Source of the DNA: Betaproteobacteria bacterium | Lineage (GTDB): Bacteria > Pseudomonadota > Gammaproteobacteria > Burkholderiales > Ga0077523 | Direction: 5' to 3' | DNA: 64,000 nucleotides | Assembly: GCA_016713305.1 (NCBI GenBank) | Contig: JADJPK010000010.1 | Coordinates: 234,710-298,709, forward strand | In this document: piece by piece, positions 53,231 to 64,000 of the stretch | Numbering within the stretch: the stretch's first letter is position 1 | Layout: the number at the start of each line of letters is the position of its first letter | The notes under the pieces: generated by a model | Databases searched by the model: none | Told to the model about the DNA's origin: nothing | What the model saw: only the letters and a program-made list of their open reading frames with translations | Position numbers and translations under genes: made by a program

Positions 53231-56200
53231 CTACAAGATGAAATCGTCCTGTGCGAGAGTGATGATTCCGTTCAGTGCGACGGCGAAATCGGCCAGCCCG
53301 TTGCCGTCGACATCGGCCTCGACGAGGGTCTGCCCTGCGCGGTCGAAGGCACGCAGTTCGCCGGCTTCACCGGAGAAGGTGTCACCAACGAAGCGGAAGG
53401 CGTCGTCCGCGGCGGTGGAGGTGTCGGCGTCGAGGCTCTCCAGGTCGAACATGTCCCAGCCCTGCACGAAGTCGACGACGACATCGCGGGTGCTGGCGGA
53501 GGTGCCGCTGTCGTCGAGTCGGGAGAAGGAGAACAGGTCGTAGCCTGCGCCGCCTTCGAGGACATCGCGACCGGCGCCGCCGACGAGGACGTCGGCACCG
53601 GTGCCGCCGGAGAGGTGATCGTTGCCTGCGCCACCGTCGAGGAAGTCGTTGCCGGCGCCGCCGAGGAGGGTGTCGCGGCCGTTGCCGCCGTAGAGCTGGT
53701 CGAGGTGGGCGCCGCCATCGAGGAGATCCTCGCCGTCGTTGCCTTCGAGCCGATCGTTGCCGGCGCCGCCGAGGAGGGTGTCGTCGCCGCGCTGGCCGAG
53801 GGCGGTGTCGTTGCCGGCCCCGCCGTCGAGGACATCGTCGCCGAGGCCGCCGTCGAGACTGTCGTCGCCTGCCTCGCCGAGCAGCGAGTCGTCCCCGGCC
53901 TCGCCCGACAGGGCGTCGTTGCCGTCACCGCCCAGGAGGCTGTCGTGCCCGTCACCACCCTCCAGGGTGTCGTCGCCGGCCAGACTGCTCAATTCATCGT
54001 CGCCGTCTTCGCCGAGCAGGAGGTTGTCGGCGGCGTTGCCGGTGATGCGGTTGTCGGCCTCGTTGCCGATGCCGCGGGTGGCGACCGAGCCGGTGAGCAC
54101 GAGGTTCTCGACGGCGCGCCCGAGCCAGTGGTTGACGCTGCTCATCACCGTGTCGGTGCCCTGCGAGCCGCGTTCGACGACGATGTCGCCGAGGCTGTCG
54201 AGGACGTAGGTGTCGTCGCCGCGACCGCCTTCGAAGATGTCCTCGCCGCCAGTGCCGACGAACCAGTCGTTGCCCGAGGTGCCGCGCAGCCAGTCGTCAC
54301 CGGTGGTGCCGTGGATCATGTGCACGCCGGGGACGTCGGCGATGGTGAGAGTGAAGACTCCGGACATGGCATCGGGGGCGCCGGACAGGGCGGGATCGTC
54401 GACGAGGACGCTGACGCGAAGCTGCGGCACGACGGTGTGGTCGAGAGCCAGCCCGGGGCGCAGGAACAGCGTGGTGCCGTCGATCTCGAAGGCACCGGCA
54501 TCGGGGCCGGAGAGCGAGAGCAGATTGCTGCCGAGGGCGTCGTCATTGATGGCGATGTCAGCCATGGCGATGCGGGTGGCGGTGGAGGCGGTCTCGTCGA
54601 GGGAGGACAGCAGCGGTACGAGGGATACGGTGGGGGCCTCGTTGACGTCGCGCACGCCGAGCGTGAACGTGCGGGCAAAGACATTGCCGTCGGAGTCGGT
54701 GACCTGCACGCCGATGTCGATGGCGGGCTCGGTCTCGAAGTCGAGGGCCGCGCCCGAGGCCACGACGAGATCGTCGCCGACGATGGTGAGGCGGCCGCCG
54801 GCGTCGTCGGTCAGGACGTAGGTGAAGGTCTCCTCGACGGAGGGATCGGTCGCGGAGAGGGTGCCGACGACCGATCCGGCAGCGGCGTTCTCGTCCACGT
54901 CTGTGCCCGACAACGATAGGTCGGTCGGACCCTGGTCAGGCAGGAGATCAGCCGTGTCCACCGTGATATCGGCAAACTGGAGATGCTCGACGCTACGGTG
55001 GGCGCGGTACGACGGGAAGTCGAAATGGTCGTCGTAGACCACGTAGTCGATACCATCGAAACCCGTGCCGTCCGCATCGCTGCGCTTGTCGACGACGGTG
55101 AACGCGTCCGTGTAGACATCGGCGAACCGGATCTCGTAGTCAGCCATGTTGCCGGAGAACACCGCGGTATCGTCACCCGTCCAGCCGATGAGAATGTCGC
55201 TGCCGCCGTTGCCCCGTAGCACGTCATCCCCACCGTTGCCATTGAGGACGTCGTTGTATGCACCACCGAACAGGATGTCACTCGTTTCTCGACCGACGAT
55301 GAACTCCGGATTAGCGTCCTCGATCGCGATGGTGATCGTCTTGTCGAAGGTGAGGCCGTCGAGGTCGGTTGCGCGCACCGCAATGTCGTAGGACGTGGCC
55401 TGTTCGTAGTCGAGCAGGTAGTCGAAGACGACACGAACTTCGTCGCCCACGATCTTGAACCTCCCGCCAGCATCGTCCAGTAGCAAGTATGCCGCGGTGT
55501 CGCCAGGCGCATCGGTGGCCGTGAGCTTGCCCACGACCACGCCGTCGAAGGCGTTTTCCCGCACGGTGGTGGACGTAAGCTGGATATCCGTGGGTGCCGT
55601 CGGATTCGTGGAGAAGCGACTGTCCGAAAACTCCAGATACTCGATGTCGAACAGGGTGTCGACACCGTCGCGCAACGGGCCCGCGGCATCGGCGACCGTC
55701 AGTGAGCCATTCGCGTTGCGGGTGACGACATAGTCGGCAGCGTCGCCTGCAAAAACCGCAGTGTCCCCGCCGTCGCCGCCGTGAATCTCGTTGTTGCCGG
55801 CGTTCCCGGTGAGTCGGTTCCCGGAGGCGCTGCCGGTGATGTCGAGGTCGAGGGCACCGGTCAGTGTCGCGTTCTCGATGTTCCCGTACCGGCCGAGATC
55901 GACGTCGGCCAGTTCCGCCCGGATCGTGTCGAGTCCGCCGTCTTCCTCCTCGTTGATGGTGTCGTCCTCGCTCCCCGAATTGAGCACATAGACGTCATTG
56001 CCGCCACCGCCGGCCAGCACATCGGAGCCCTCGCCGCCCTCGAACACGTCGTCGCCGGTGCCGCCAATGAATGTGACGGAGTCACTCGTCTGGGCTTTCG
56101 CGGTGACGCCACTCAGTCGGCCGGGGGCCGAGACGGCCGAGGCATCGATCATGGTCACGTGGGCGATGTGCGTGCCGGGCTGCGTGAAGTCCCAGCCGGT

Positions 56201-59200
56201 CTCGCCGGAAACGTACACGGTAGTCACATTCTCCAAGTCGAGGCCGATGCGGGTGAAAGGGTCGGTCTCGGGGCCGAGCGGCAGGGGAAGACCGAGGCTG
56301 TCCGTGTCCCCGTACTTGTAGTCGAGGTTGTTTCCGCTGACCTCCACGATCTCGGCACCACGCACGACGATGCGGCCCTCGTCCGCGCCATCGGCTTCGA
56401 CACCCACGAACGCGAGCTTCACCCGGTCCGCGGTCCCGCCCTCTACCATCTCGATATGGATGGTGCCGAGCTGATTGTTCAGTGGGTCGAAATCGCCGGC
56501 CGTCTTGAAGGCGACAACGGAGTCGCCGCGCACATTGACGATCGTGTTAGTGCCGGCCGCGGCGGAACCGCTGGAAACCACGATCTGCGTCATCGCATCG
56601 AAGTTGCTGGCGTCGGCCGTGTGACTCTGCGATGTCGCGTGCAGGTGCAGCACCTCGAAGTTCGAGATGCTGTCGCTGATGTCGCCGATCGCCTCGGCCA
56701 CCCCGAAGGTCATGCGGATCGTGTCGGCGTCTGGGGTGTTGTGATCCGGCTCCAGGTTGCCGGTGCCACCGTCGATCGTCCCGCCCTGAAACGCGTCCGA
56801 CCCCAGGATCCGTACTTCGTCCTTGCTGACGGCGAGATCGATGTGGCCGCGCAAGCCAAGACCGGCATTCAAGCCGGCGTCGGGCCCTTCGGTGCCGTCG
56901 TTACCGGCATTGACTTCCCCGAGATTGCCCAGCCGCACGTAGTCGCGGCCGCCGTCCCGGCCGCCGACATAACGGAACTCGGCGCTGCCGCCAGCGGTGC
57001 CGAGAATGGCGTCGTCGAGCGGAGTCAGGATGTTGAACGCGTTGACGTTGCCCGACTCGAAGCCCCGCAGGAAGTCGCCACCGACCTCGCGCACGATCCG
57101 AAAGGCGGCGTTGAGGTCGATGGTCGTTGCATTCCGCACGTCCCAGCGTACGTCGACGGGTTCGTAGTTGGCGAGAATTCTTATCGTGCTGGCGGACTGG
57201 AACGACAAGTTCGCGCGGTTGACGCCTGCGGTGGCGATCGACGGCGTGGCCGATTCACCGCCCAACACGCCGTTGGTCGCGAACGACAGGGAGACATCGG
57301 TGGCGGTGTCGTCCCACAACTGCTCGTCTGCGCCCAGACGCAGCCCGTAGGTGCGGATCGCAAGCGCTCTTTCCCCCACAGCGGCTTTCACGATCACCGA
57401 TCCATCGATGTTCGCGAGGTCCAGCGTCTCGATGGCGTCGGACGTGATCGTCGTCGTGCCGCTGACTTCCAGAAGGCGGACGAAGTCGAGCTCGTCGACC
57501 GCAGCGACATCGGTGATCGTGACGTCCCCGGCGCCGAAGACGCTGGCGATGCTCTCCCATCCGTCGGCCGTCAGGGTCACCGGCGTGCCGGCATTGACGT
57601 AGTCGTTCAAGACGAGAAGGTCGCCGCCGGTGAGGCTGAAGGAACGATCCGCCGTCTCGATGGTGCGGTCAGCGAACACCAGCCGGTCGATGGTCCGCCA
57701 GTCAATGGTCGTGTTGTCCTGCTCGGCGAGATCGTCCCCGGCTGTCGTGTTGCTGAACAGCAGCCCGGCATCATTGCCGAAGTAGAACTGCACGCCACCG
57801 GTCATCTTGTAGTCGGCGAAGTTCCCTTCGAACACGACCGTGTCGAAGCCGATGACGTTGAGTTCCGGCACCGTGGCGTCGATCAGGTCGCCCCCGAAAG
57901 CGTAGTTCTCGATTCCCTTGCCGACGATGAACGTGTCGTCGCCAAAGCCTCCGAAGAAGATGTCGCTGCCGTCGTCTCCATCCAGGTAGTCGTCGCCGTT
58001 GCCACCGTTGAAGTAGTCGCTTCCCGCCCCGCCGACAAGGCGGTCGTTTCCGTCGCCGCCGTCCAGGCCATCGTTGCCGTCGTAGCCGTAGAGGATGTCG
58101 TCGCCGTCGTCGCCGAGCAGACTGTCGCCGGGGGCGCCGAAGTTCGTGTACTGGTTGTAGCGCCAGTTGTCCTGCGCGCTGCCGTGGACGATGTCGTTGC
58201 CGTCGCCACCGAACATCGTGTCGCCGTTGTTTTCGTCTGCGCTGGCGGCAGTGTAGTTTCCACGCAAGATGTCATCGCCGTCCTGGCCGTAGAGCGTGTC
58301 GCTCCCGGCACCGCCGTCGATCACGTCGTCGCCGGCGCCGCCCGAAAGGAGGTCGTTGCCCTGCAAGCCGTCGATCGTGTCGTCGGCGTCCTTGCCGAGG
58401 ATCGTCGTCGTAGCGTGTGCCGGTGATCGGTCTGCCGTTGCCGAACAACCGATCGTGACCGACCGATGTCGACGTCGTGGGCGCGTCGCTCTGGACACGG
58501 TCGTCCCCACTGCCGGTGATCGCGGTGTTCGACGTGTCGACCACGACGAAGTCTTCGAACGAGAGCGCCGGGTGGGGATCGTTGTTCACGGTCGCGAACT
58601 GATCGAACTGCGCGAACTGGATCTGCGCCTCGCCGCCGACACCGTCGGCGTCGTAGTACAGCGCCCCCGTGGCATCGTCGTAGATGATACGGTCGAGCGC
58701 GTCCGTGGCGGCGGCGCCGACCACGAATCTCTCCGCGGTGAGGGTGCCGAGCGCGAGCGCCGAGAATACCATGTGACCGAGCCAGATGTGGTCGGCGGGC
58801 ACGTCATCGTAGTAAATGAAATCGAAGTCGATGATGGTGTCCACGTTCGTCGATGCGTCAAGAGGGCGATCGAACAGGAAGACGTCGTTACCCGCCCCGC
58901 CCGCAGCGTGTCGTTGCCCGCACCGCCCGAGAGCAGGTCGTCGCCGTCGGCCGAGAAGATATCGTCGTCGCCCCGCATGCCGTAGATCGCGTTGCTTCCG
59001 CGGGAGCCGGTGAGGGTGTCGTCGCCGTCGCCGGTCACGAGATTCTCGATCTCGGTGCCCAGCGCGATGCGCAGGAACGTGATGCCTCCGACCGTGGAGT
59101 TGTTCCCCTGCTGCATCTTGACGATCAGGTCGTCGGTCATGGCCGACATGTCGAGCCAGTCGGTGCCGCCATCGGTGTCACTCAGGTTCACGCGAGAGCT

Positions 59201-61021
59201 GTCCCGCGTGATCGTCTTGAACACCTCGTCGGTGTAGTGGTAGACGTCGTCTGCCGTCGTGACGACACCATCCGCGGTGTCGGTGCCGTGGAGGGTGATC
59301 GATGCGGCGTTCAGAACGCCTTCGTCGGCCGCCCAGCGATCGACGATCCTGAGGTCCATTCGCCTTTCCGTTCTCGCCTCGGAAGCCGTTGGCGCCGAAG
59401 TCGAGGGTAGCCTGTTGCAGATCGTTCTGATAGAACAGCTCGAAGCGGAAGTCGACCAGCGAGGTCATCCCGCCGTCCGGGGAAATCAGGCTGATTTCCA
59501 GATCGTCGAGCTTGGAGTGGGAGACGTCGATCGTGACGTTCACGTAGTCGACGATGAAGTCGGCTCCGTCGAACTGGAAACGGATGTCGGTCTGCTTCCC
59601 GTCGAGGAGCGCGACGGGCGCGGTGGTTGCCTGCCGGAAGGAGCTTTCGTTCGCACTGGTCTTCGGCCCCGAGAACAGATTCCATACCTCGGCCATCCTC
59701 ACCGCGTTGTACGCGTTCACCGCGCCGTAGCCGTAGTCTTCGGAGTAATGCAGTCCCCCGCCGTTCCAGTTGTCGGCGCCGTTGTATTGCCAGGTATTGT
59801 TCTCGTCGTTCAGCCGGATGCCGTCGACACCACTCCCGATCTCGTGGGCCGAATAGGCAAGAATGTTCTGGACATCTCGCCAGCCGAGGTGCTCATTGGC
59901 GTCCAGCATCAGTGCCACCACGCCAGTGACGATGGGTGTGGCGCCGGAGGTGCCGCCGAAGGCGTTGGTGTAGTCCCAGTCCGGCAGCCCGTTGTAGCCG
60001 AGCGGAAGGGGGCTGCCAGCATCGATGACTGTCGTGAGGTCGGTCGTCACCTGGCCCTTGTTGATGGCACCCAGGAAGAAGTCCACCACACCGCTCGATG
60101 GCGCCGACACGAGCAGGTTTGCGCCATAGCTGGAGTAGTACGACGCGTCGCCGTCGTCGTCGTACGCACCGACGATGATGGTGGCGCGGGTCGAGCCGGA
60201 TTCGTCGCCATTGCTGTTCTGGTCGGCATTGCCGGCGGCCTTCACCTGGATGGTGCCGAGTCCGCCTCGACCAGTCTCGAGGGCTGTGAACCAGCGGTCG
60301 ATGAGGCTCTGGTCCTGGGCATTGGACACGCCGTCCTGCCAGAAGCCGGGGAACTTGCCCCAGCTGTGGTTGATCACGTCGAAGTTGCCGGACTGACTAG
60401 CCGCCTCCAGGAAGCCGGCGTAGTTGTTGTTGATGTCGGCAGATCCCGAGAAGATCGTGACCCCGGTAAGGCCTGCGCCCCAGGCGACGCCAGTGGTGCC
60501 GATGTCGTTGTTGGCCGAGCCGATCAGGCCCGCTACCGCGGTGCCGTGCGGGGCCCAGAAGTCGATGGTGGCGGTCAGCGGGTCGATGATCTGACCTTCC
60601 ACCGTGACCTGGCGGGATGCGTCGATGTTCGCCGCGAGATCAGGGTGATTCGTCTGGAGCCCGTCGTCGTAGATGCCCACATGCACACCGGCTCCGCTGT
60701 ACTCGTCCCACACGGACTGGATATCGCCGAGATAGTCGAAGTGCCACTGGATGTCGTACAGGTCGTTGCCGGTCGGTTCGAGTTGGGGCTGGTTCGTTGC
60801 GGCAGCAGAAACCGCTGCTGCCGGCCCGGCCGCCAGGTCCGGCGCAGCGCGGCGAGCCAGTCCGCCAGCGGGCTGCGGTTGTCAGTGGGCGACGGCATCG
60901 TCTGGTACACCGGCCGACCCACGAGAGTCGCGAGAGCGTCAGGCAGCAGCGACTGCCCGGCACGGATGAGCGGGCCTTCGCCGGTGGGGGCGTCTGACGG
61001 CGAATTCGGGTTGCGATCCAT
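53231..61021 (-). CDS. giant subtilisin / P-domain / cadherin / RTX exoprotein
   Basis: About 2,600 codons, read through frameshifts near 60840, 59350, 58890 and 58430. It starts at ATG 61021 (MDRNPNSPSDAPTGEG) with no signal peptide. A subtilisin S8 domain comes first: Asp in GIYDDGLQTNHPDL, His in HGTAVAGLIG, Ser in GGTSGATPIVTG. A proprotein-convertase P domain (VDYVNVTIDVSHSKLDDLEI) and RTX blocks with GGxGxD repeats follow. Then come a long beta-rich central part, two cadherin-like repeats (VRENAFDGVVVG, VDENAAAGSVVG) and a large C-terminal RTX array. It ends in AQDDFIL, a type I secretion-type tail. The exporter genes lie directly upstream. Probably a calcium-stabilised secreted protease/adhesin. 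Confidence 0.83.
53530..54315 (-). repeat. C-terminal RTX nonapeptide array
   Basis: Tandem GGxGxDxLx units (examples: GGAGNDFLDG, GEAGDDSLDG, GGNGRDTLLG) run through the last third of the giant protein and fold as a Ca2+-binding parallel beta-roll. Nucleotide-level repetition is visible in the region. Confidence 0.85.
57915..58410 (-). repeat. N-proximal RTX block
   Basis: A second run of GGxGxD units (for example GGAGDDVIDGG, GGDGNDRLVGG, GGFGDDTFIVG) lies between the P domain and the central region. Shorter blocks at about 58890-59040 and 55980-56075 have the same character. Confidence 0.8.
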
Positions 61022-61416
61022 GGTGTCCTCTGATTGGGGATTCGAGTCGTGATGCGTCAGGGCCGCGGACGGTCCTGCGCGGGAGTCTTGGCGGGTTGCA
61101 GTCACTGAGAATGGAGATCAGGCCAGGGGCCAGTGCCTCGGCGGACGCGTACGCAGGGACTGCGAGAGATTGCGTGCGTCGACGGATCAGGGCGCCAGGT
61201 TGGGAAGCCGCTCCGCGATGGCGTTGGCGCCGAGATATGGCGCACGCCAGTTCAGACCTGTGGACATCTTGTTCGAATCTCCCTGGCGTCGCTGCGGCGG
61301 TTCGCAGGCGGAACCTGTCATGGCGGCGCGATGCGCACGCTACGGAGCGGCAAGGTGCAGCCACGGAGAAATTCCTGGGCGACCGGGACGAACACCCGGG
61401 GTGATCGCTATCGGAC
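61022..61416. other. non-coding gap between exporter and exoprotein genes
   Basis: About 395 bases with no gene I can support. It presumably contains the promoter or leader of the giant exoprotein. Confidence 0.4.
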
Positions 61417-62751
61417 TCACGGTTCGCGCAGGGCGCGAGACAGATAACCGGAAATGGGATCTAGAAGGTACTGCAGTGCTGTTCGTTCTTCCCGCTCGCA
61501 CGTAGACTTCGGCCGGCATACCGGCGCGCAGCGACAGTTCACCCGCATCCCGCAGCGCTGCGCCGTCGACGCGAACATGAAACACGTAGTGGGGCGGGAG
61601 GTCCGCGCGATCCTGCGTGCGGTCCGCGGCGACGTATGCGACCCGGCCTGTGACCACCGGGGTGGTGCGACGCTTGAAAGCGGTCAGTCGCACGTCGGCC
61701 TCGGCACCTTCGCGCAGTCCGGCGATGTCCTCGGGACGGGCCTGCGCTTCGACGATCAGGTCCGGATTGGCGGGGACGATCTCGAGGAGCGGGTCGCGCG
61801 GGCCGACGATGGTGCCGGCGGTGGTCACCCGCATGTGCATGACCTCGCCATCGACCGGCGCGACGAGGGTTCGGCGCTTTGCCGCATCCAGCGTCGGCCG
61901 CAGCCTCTCCTCCAGATCGAAGATGCGCCCGGTGGATTCCTTCAGCGCTTCGGCGGCCTCTTCCATTGCTTCGTTGCGCAGGCCGATCAGCCGCAGTTCC
62001 AGTTCGGCGACACGCTGCCGTGCCTTCGCCATTTCCGCCTGGTTCTCGCCATGACGGGACTCGTAGTCGGCCACGTTGCGCTCCAGGCCCAGCACCCGGC
62101 TGCGGGATACGAAGCCCTGGTCGACGAGGTTCGCATTCTGGGCAAGCTCCTCGCGTTGCAGGCGCAGCGCGGCCGAGGCAGCGCGCTGCTGCGTCCCCAC
62201 GCGCCGATCTCGGCCCGCGTCTCTGCGATCTGACGCCGCAGCAGCCGTTCCTGATCGTCCAGACGGACGAGCTTAGCCTGGCAGGCTGCGCTTTCGCGCT
62301 CGAGGATGCGCGCGGACCTTGGGGTCGCGCGCGCGGGCGGTCAGACTCGCCGGGAAAGTGATGGTGCCTGCCAGCCTGCGTTCCGCGTCGAGCCGCGCGC
62401 TGCGGGCGAGTTCCGCATCGAGTTGGGTGCGCACCAGATCGGCCCCCGCGTCGACCTGCACGTCATCGATCACCATGAGCGTCTGGCCGGTGCGCACCCG
62501 ATCCCCGTTGCGCACCAGGATCTGGCCGACGATGCCGCCTTCGCGGTGCTGCACGACCCTGCGCTCGAGATCGACCTTCACCACACCCGGCGCCACGACG
62601 GCGCCGCTCAGCGGAGCAAGCGCCAGAACGTGACGGACCCGGCCAGCAGGACCCCGACGGCAATGGACCCGGCGCGGGCATGACGGCTGGCATCGGCAGC
62701 CGTGTCGACGTCGACCGGAGGCAGCAGCCAACCGAGAATCCGTGTCGTCAT
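61417..62751 (-). CDS. type I secretion membrane-fusion protein (HlyD/PrtE-like)
   Basis: About 440 residues. It opens with MTTRILGWLLPPVDVDTAADASR and a membrane anchor (AGSIAVGVLLAGSV). LSGAVVAPGVVKVDLERRVVQHREGGIVGQILVRNGD and a long coiled coil follow, then the beta-barrel half DAAKRRTLVAPVDGEVM and GMPAEVYVRAG. It ends ERTALQYLLDPISGYLSRALREP, the typical HlyD tail. Frameshifts near 62630, 62310, 62205 and 61495 are needed. The ATG lies three bases after the ABC stop. It links the ABC exporter to an outer-membrane TolC, not in the window. Confidence 0.8.
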
Positions 62752-62753
62752 GG

Positions 62754-64000
62754 TCAGCCTTCCGCCCGGGCGGCGCCGAGGCGGGCCACGACGGGTGTAT
62801 CCGGCGGAGCGGACTCGCGTGCGAGACGGCCGATGACCTCTGCACAGGTGCCCTGCAGCTCGATGACGCCCTGTCGCAGGACGAGTGCGCGGTCGACGCC
62901 TGCCAGCAGCGAAGGACGATGCGTGATCAGCACGAGCGTCGCGCCGTCGGCCTTCAGGGTCTGCATGGCGCGCATCAGTGCTTCCTCCCCTCGGCGTCCA
63001 GATTGGCGTTGGGTTCGTCCAGCACCACGATCCGGGGACGGCCGTACAGCGCGCGCGAGCGCGATGCGCTGGGCCTGCCCTCCCGACAGGCCCGCGCCGT
63101 TGTCGCCGATGGCTGTGTCGTAACCTCGGGGCAGCCTGAGGATCAGATCGTGGACGTGCGCGCGCTGCGCGGCGTCGATGACGGCGGCCGGATCACCTTC
63201 CTGAAAGCGGGCGATGTTCTCCGCGACCGTCCCGGCGAACAGCTGGACGTTCTGCGGGAGGTATCCGAGGTGCGGACCGACGCGGTCGCGCGGCCAGTGC
63301 GCGAGGTCTGCGCCGTCGACACGCACAGTGCCCGCGGTGGGCGGCCAGATGCCCAGCAGCAGGCGGGCGAGCGTCGACTTGCCGGAGCCGCTCGGCCCGA
63401 TGATGGCGAGGCTCTCGCCGGCCGCAACCTGGAAGCCGACGCCGCGCAGGATGGGCCGCTCGGCGTCGCGCACGGCGTAGACGAGCCGCTCCACCGAAAC
63501 CGCGCCGGAGGGCGTGGGTAGCGGCGTGGGCTCGGCGACTTCCCGTTCCCCCGAAAGCAGGGCGACGAGACGCTCGTGCGCGTTGCGCGCGTCAACGAAC
63601 TGCTTCCAGCCGGCAATGGCCCCCTCGACGGGAGCCAGGGCGCGGCCCAGCAGAACCGTTGCGGCCATCATGATCCCGGGAGACGCATTCCGGTCGATCA
63701 CGAGCCAGGCACCAGCGCCGAGCATGGCAATTTGCACGAACTGGCGCAGGATGCGGCCCGTGCCCGCAAGCGAACCGCCCTTCTGACTGGCGGAAGCCTG
63801 GGCTTCCAACGCCGCGCGGTTGAGCATCTGCCAGCGGCGGACGAGCGCGGGAGCCATGCCCAGTGCCGCGACGACTTCGGCCCTGCGCGAGGCGCTCTCC
63901 GCGAAGCTCCCCGATTCACGCTGGCGCGCCTGAAGTGCGGCCAGAGGCGTGCGCGTCGTGCGCTCGTTGATCCACGCCAGAAAGGGCGAGCAGCGCAGCC
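62754..64000 (-). CDS. type I secretion ABC transporter, PrtD-like (5' end outside window)
   Basis: Membrane domain residues (AWINERTTRTPLAALQ onward) are followed by an ABC ATPase. It has Walker A in GPSGSGKSTLARLLLGIWPP, the Q-loop LGYLPQNVQLFAG, the signature LSGGQAQRIALAR and the H-loop ITHRPSLLAGVD. The Walker B segment (IVVLDEPNANLD) is in another frame between about 62990 and 63060, requiring a compensating pair of one-base shifts. DEPNANLD is the form used in PrtD/AprD-type protease exporters. The gene continues past the right edge, so it is partial. Confidence 0.85.
   Translation of the reverse strand, partial: LRCSPFLAWINERTTRTPLAALQARQRESGSFAESASRRAEVVAALGMAPALVRRWQMLNRAALEAQASASQKGGSLAGTGRILRQFVQIAMLGAGAWLVIDRNASPGIMMAATVLLGRALAPVEGAIAGWKQFVDARNAHERLVALLSGEREVAEPTPLPTPSGAVSVERLVYAVRDAERPILRGVGFQVAAGESLAIIGPSGSGKSTLARLLLGIWPPTAGTVRVDGADLAHWPRDRVGPHLGYLPQNVQLFAGTVAENIARFQEGDPAAVIDAAQRAHVHDLILRLPRGYDTAIGDNGAGLSGGQAQRIALARAVRPSPDRGAGRTQRQSGRRGEEALMRAMQTLKADGATLVLITHRPSLLAGVDRALVLRQGVIELQGTCAEVIGRLARESAPPDTPVVARLGAARAEG

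Noticed and set aside
52925..54919. Plus-strand frame of 664 codons, valine-rich and repetitive
   Set aside because: The repetition mirrors the antisense of the GGxGxD repeats, so it is not an independent protein.
53530..58410. CRISPR-like periodic repeats
   Set aside because: The period is the 27-base codon repeat of RTX nonapeptides, without conserved direct repeats or unique spacers.
55781..58426. Long plus-strand open frame of 881 codons opposite the RTX gene
   Set aside because: It is a Val/Glu/Ala-rich shadow of the minus-strand RTX and central domains. It has no domain, no ribosome site and no coherent fold.

Overview
The window is GC-rich, densely coded DNA with GTG/ATG starts, short gene spacings and many 1-4 base gene overlaps. 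Its gene content (OmpR/EnvZ-type two-component pair, cyclopropane fatty acid synthase, beta-keto acid cleavage enzyme, YdcH, TonB/ExbB/ExbD, PQQ dehydrogenases, type I secretion) points to a Gram-negative proteobacterium. A betaproteobacterium is my best guess; no rRNA or other taxonomic marker is present.

Layout. 1-14.9 kb is general metabolism: BKACE family, CFA synthase, an FAD reductase, a two-component system, two RraA/HMG-aldolase-like proteins (one with a signal peptide), an exported hydrolase, a HupE/UreJ remnant, a thioesterase, a cyclase, an EamA transporter, a lytic transglycosylase and a DapA-like lyase. 14.9-25.2 kb (minus strand) is one compact ten-gene run, tonB-exbB-exbD followed by V/A-type ATPase subunits B-D-I-K-E-(DUF2764-like)-A. 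25.4-29.6 kb holds an intradiol dioxygenase, small envelope proteins, a cytochrome c and a soluble PQQ sugar dehydrogenase. 29.8-53 kb is a PQQ/periplasmic oxidation island with three quinoprotein alcohol dehydrogenases, a Rieske protein, a c-type cytochrome with an unusual haem motif and a degenerate sulfatase. It also carries two paralogous copies of a three-gene membrane module (large membrane protein, BatA-like protein, double-VWA protein). 53.2-64 kb is a giant subtilisin/P-domain/cadherin/RTX exoprotein with its own PrtD/PrtE-like type I exporter.

How they work together. The PQQ enzymes would oxidise alcohols or sugars in the periplasm and pass electrons to the c-type haem and Rieske proteins. 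The paired VWA modules flanking them resemble in concept the mxaA/C/K/L membrane proteins needed for calcium loading of methanol dehydrogenase, and are the best candidate for an undescribed system here. The V-type ATPase, fused into a TonB/Exb operon, has a K subunit with Na+-type ligands.

Data quality. At least a dozen genes, mostly right of 30 kb, need single-base frameshifts to read through. Several shifts come in compensating pairs and the protein is well conserved on both sides. I read most of them as sequence or assembly errors rather than gene decay, and give such genes full-span coordinates with the approximate shift sites.
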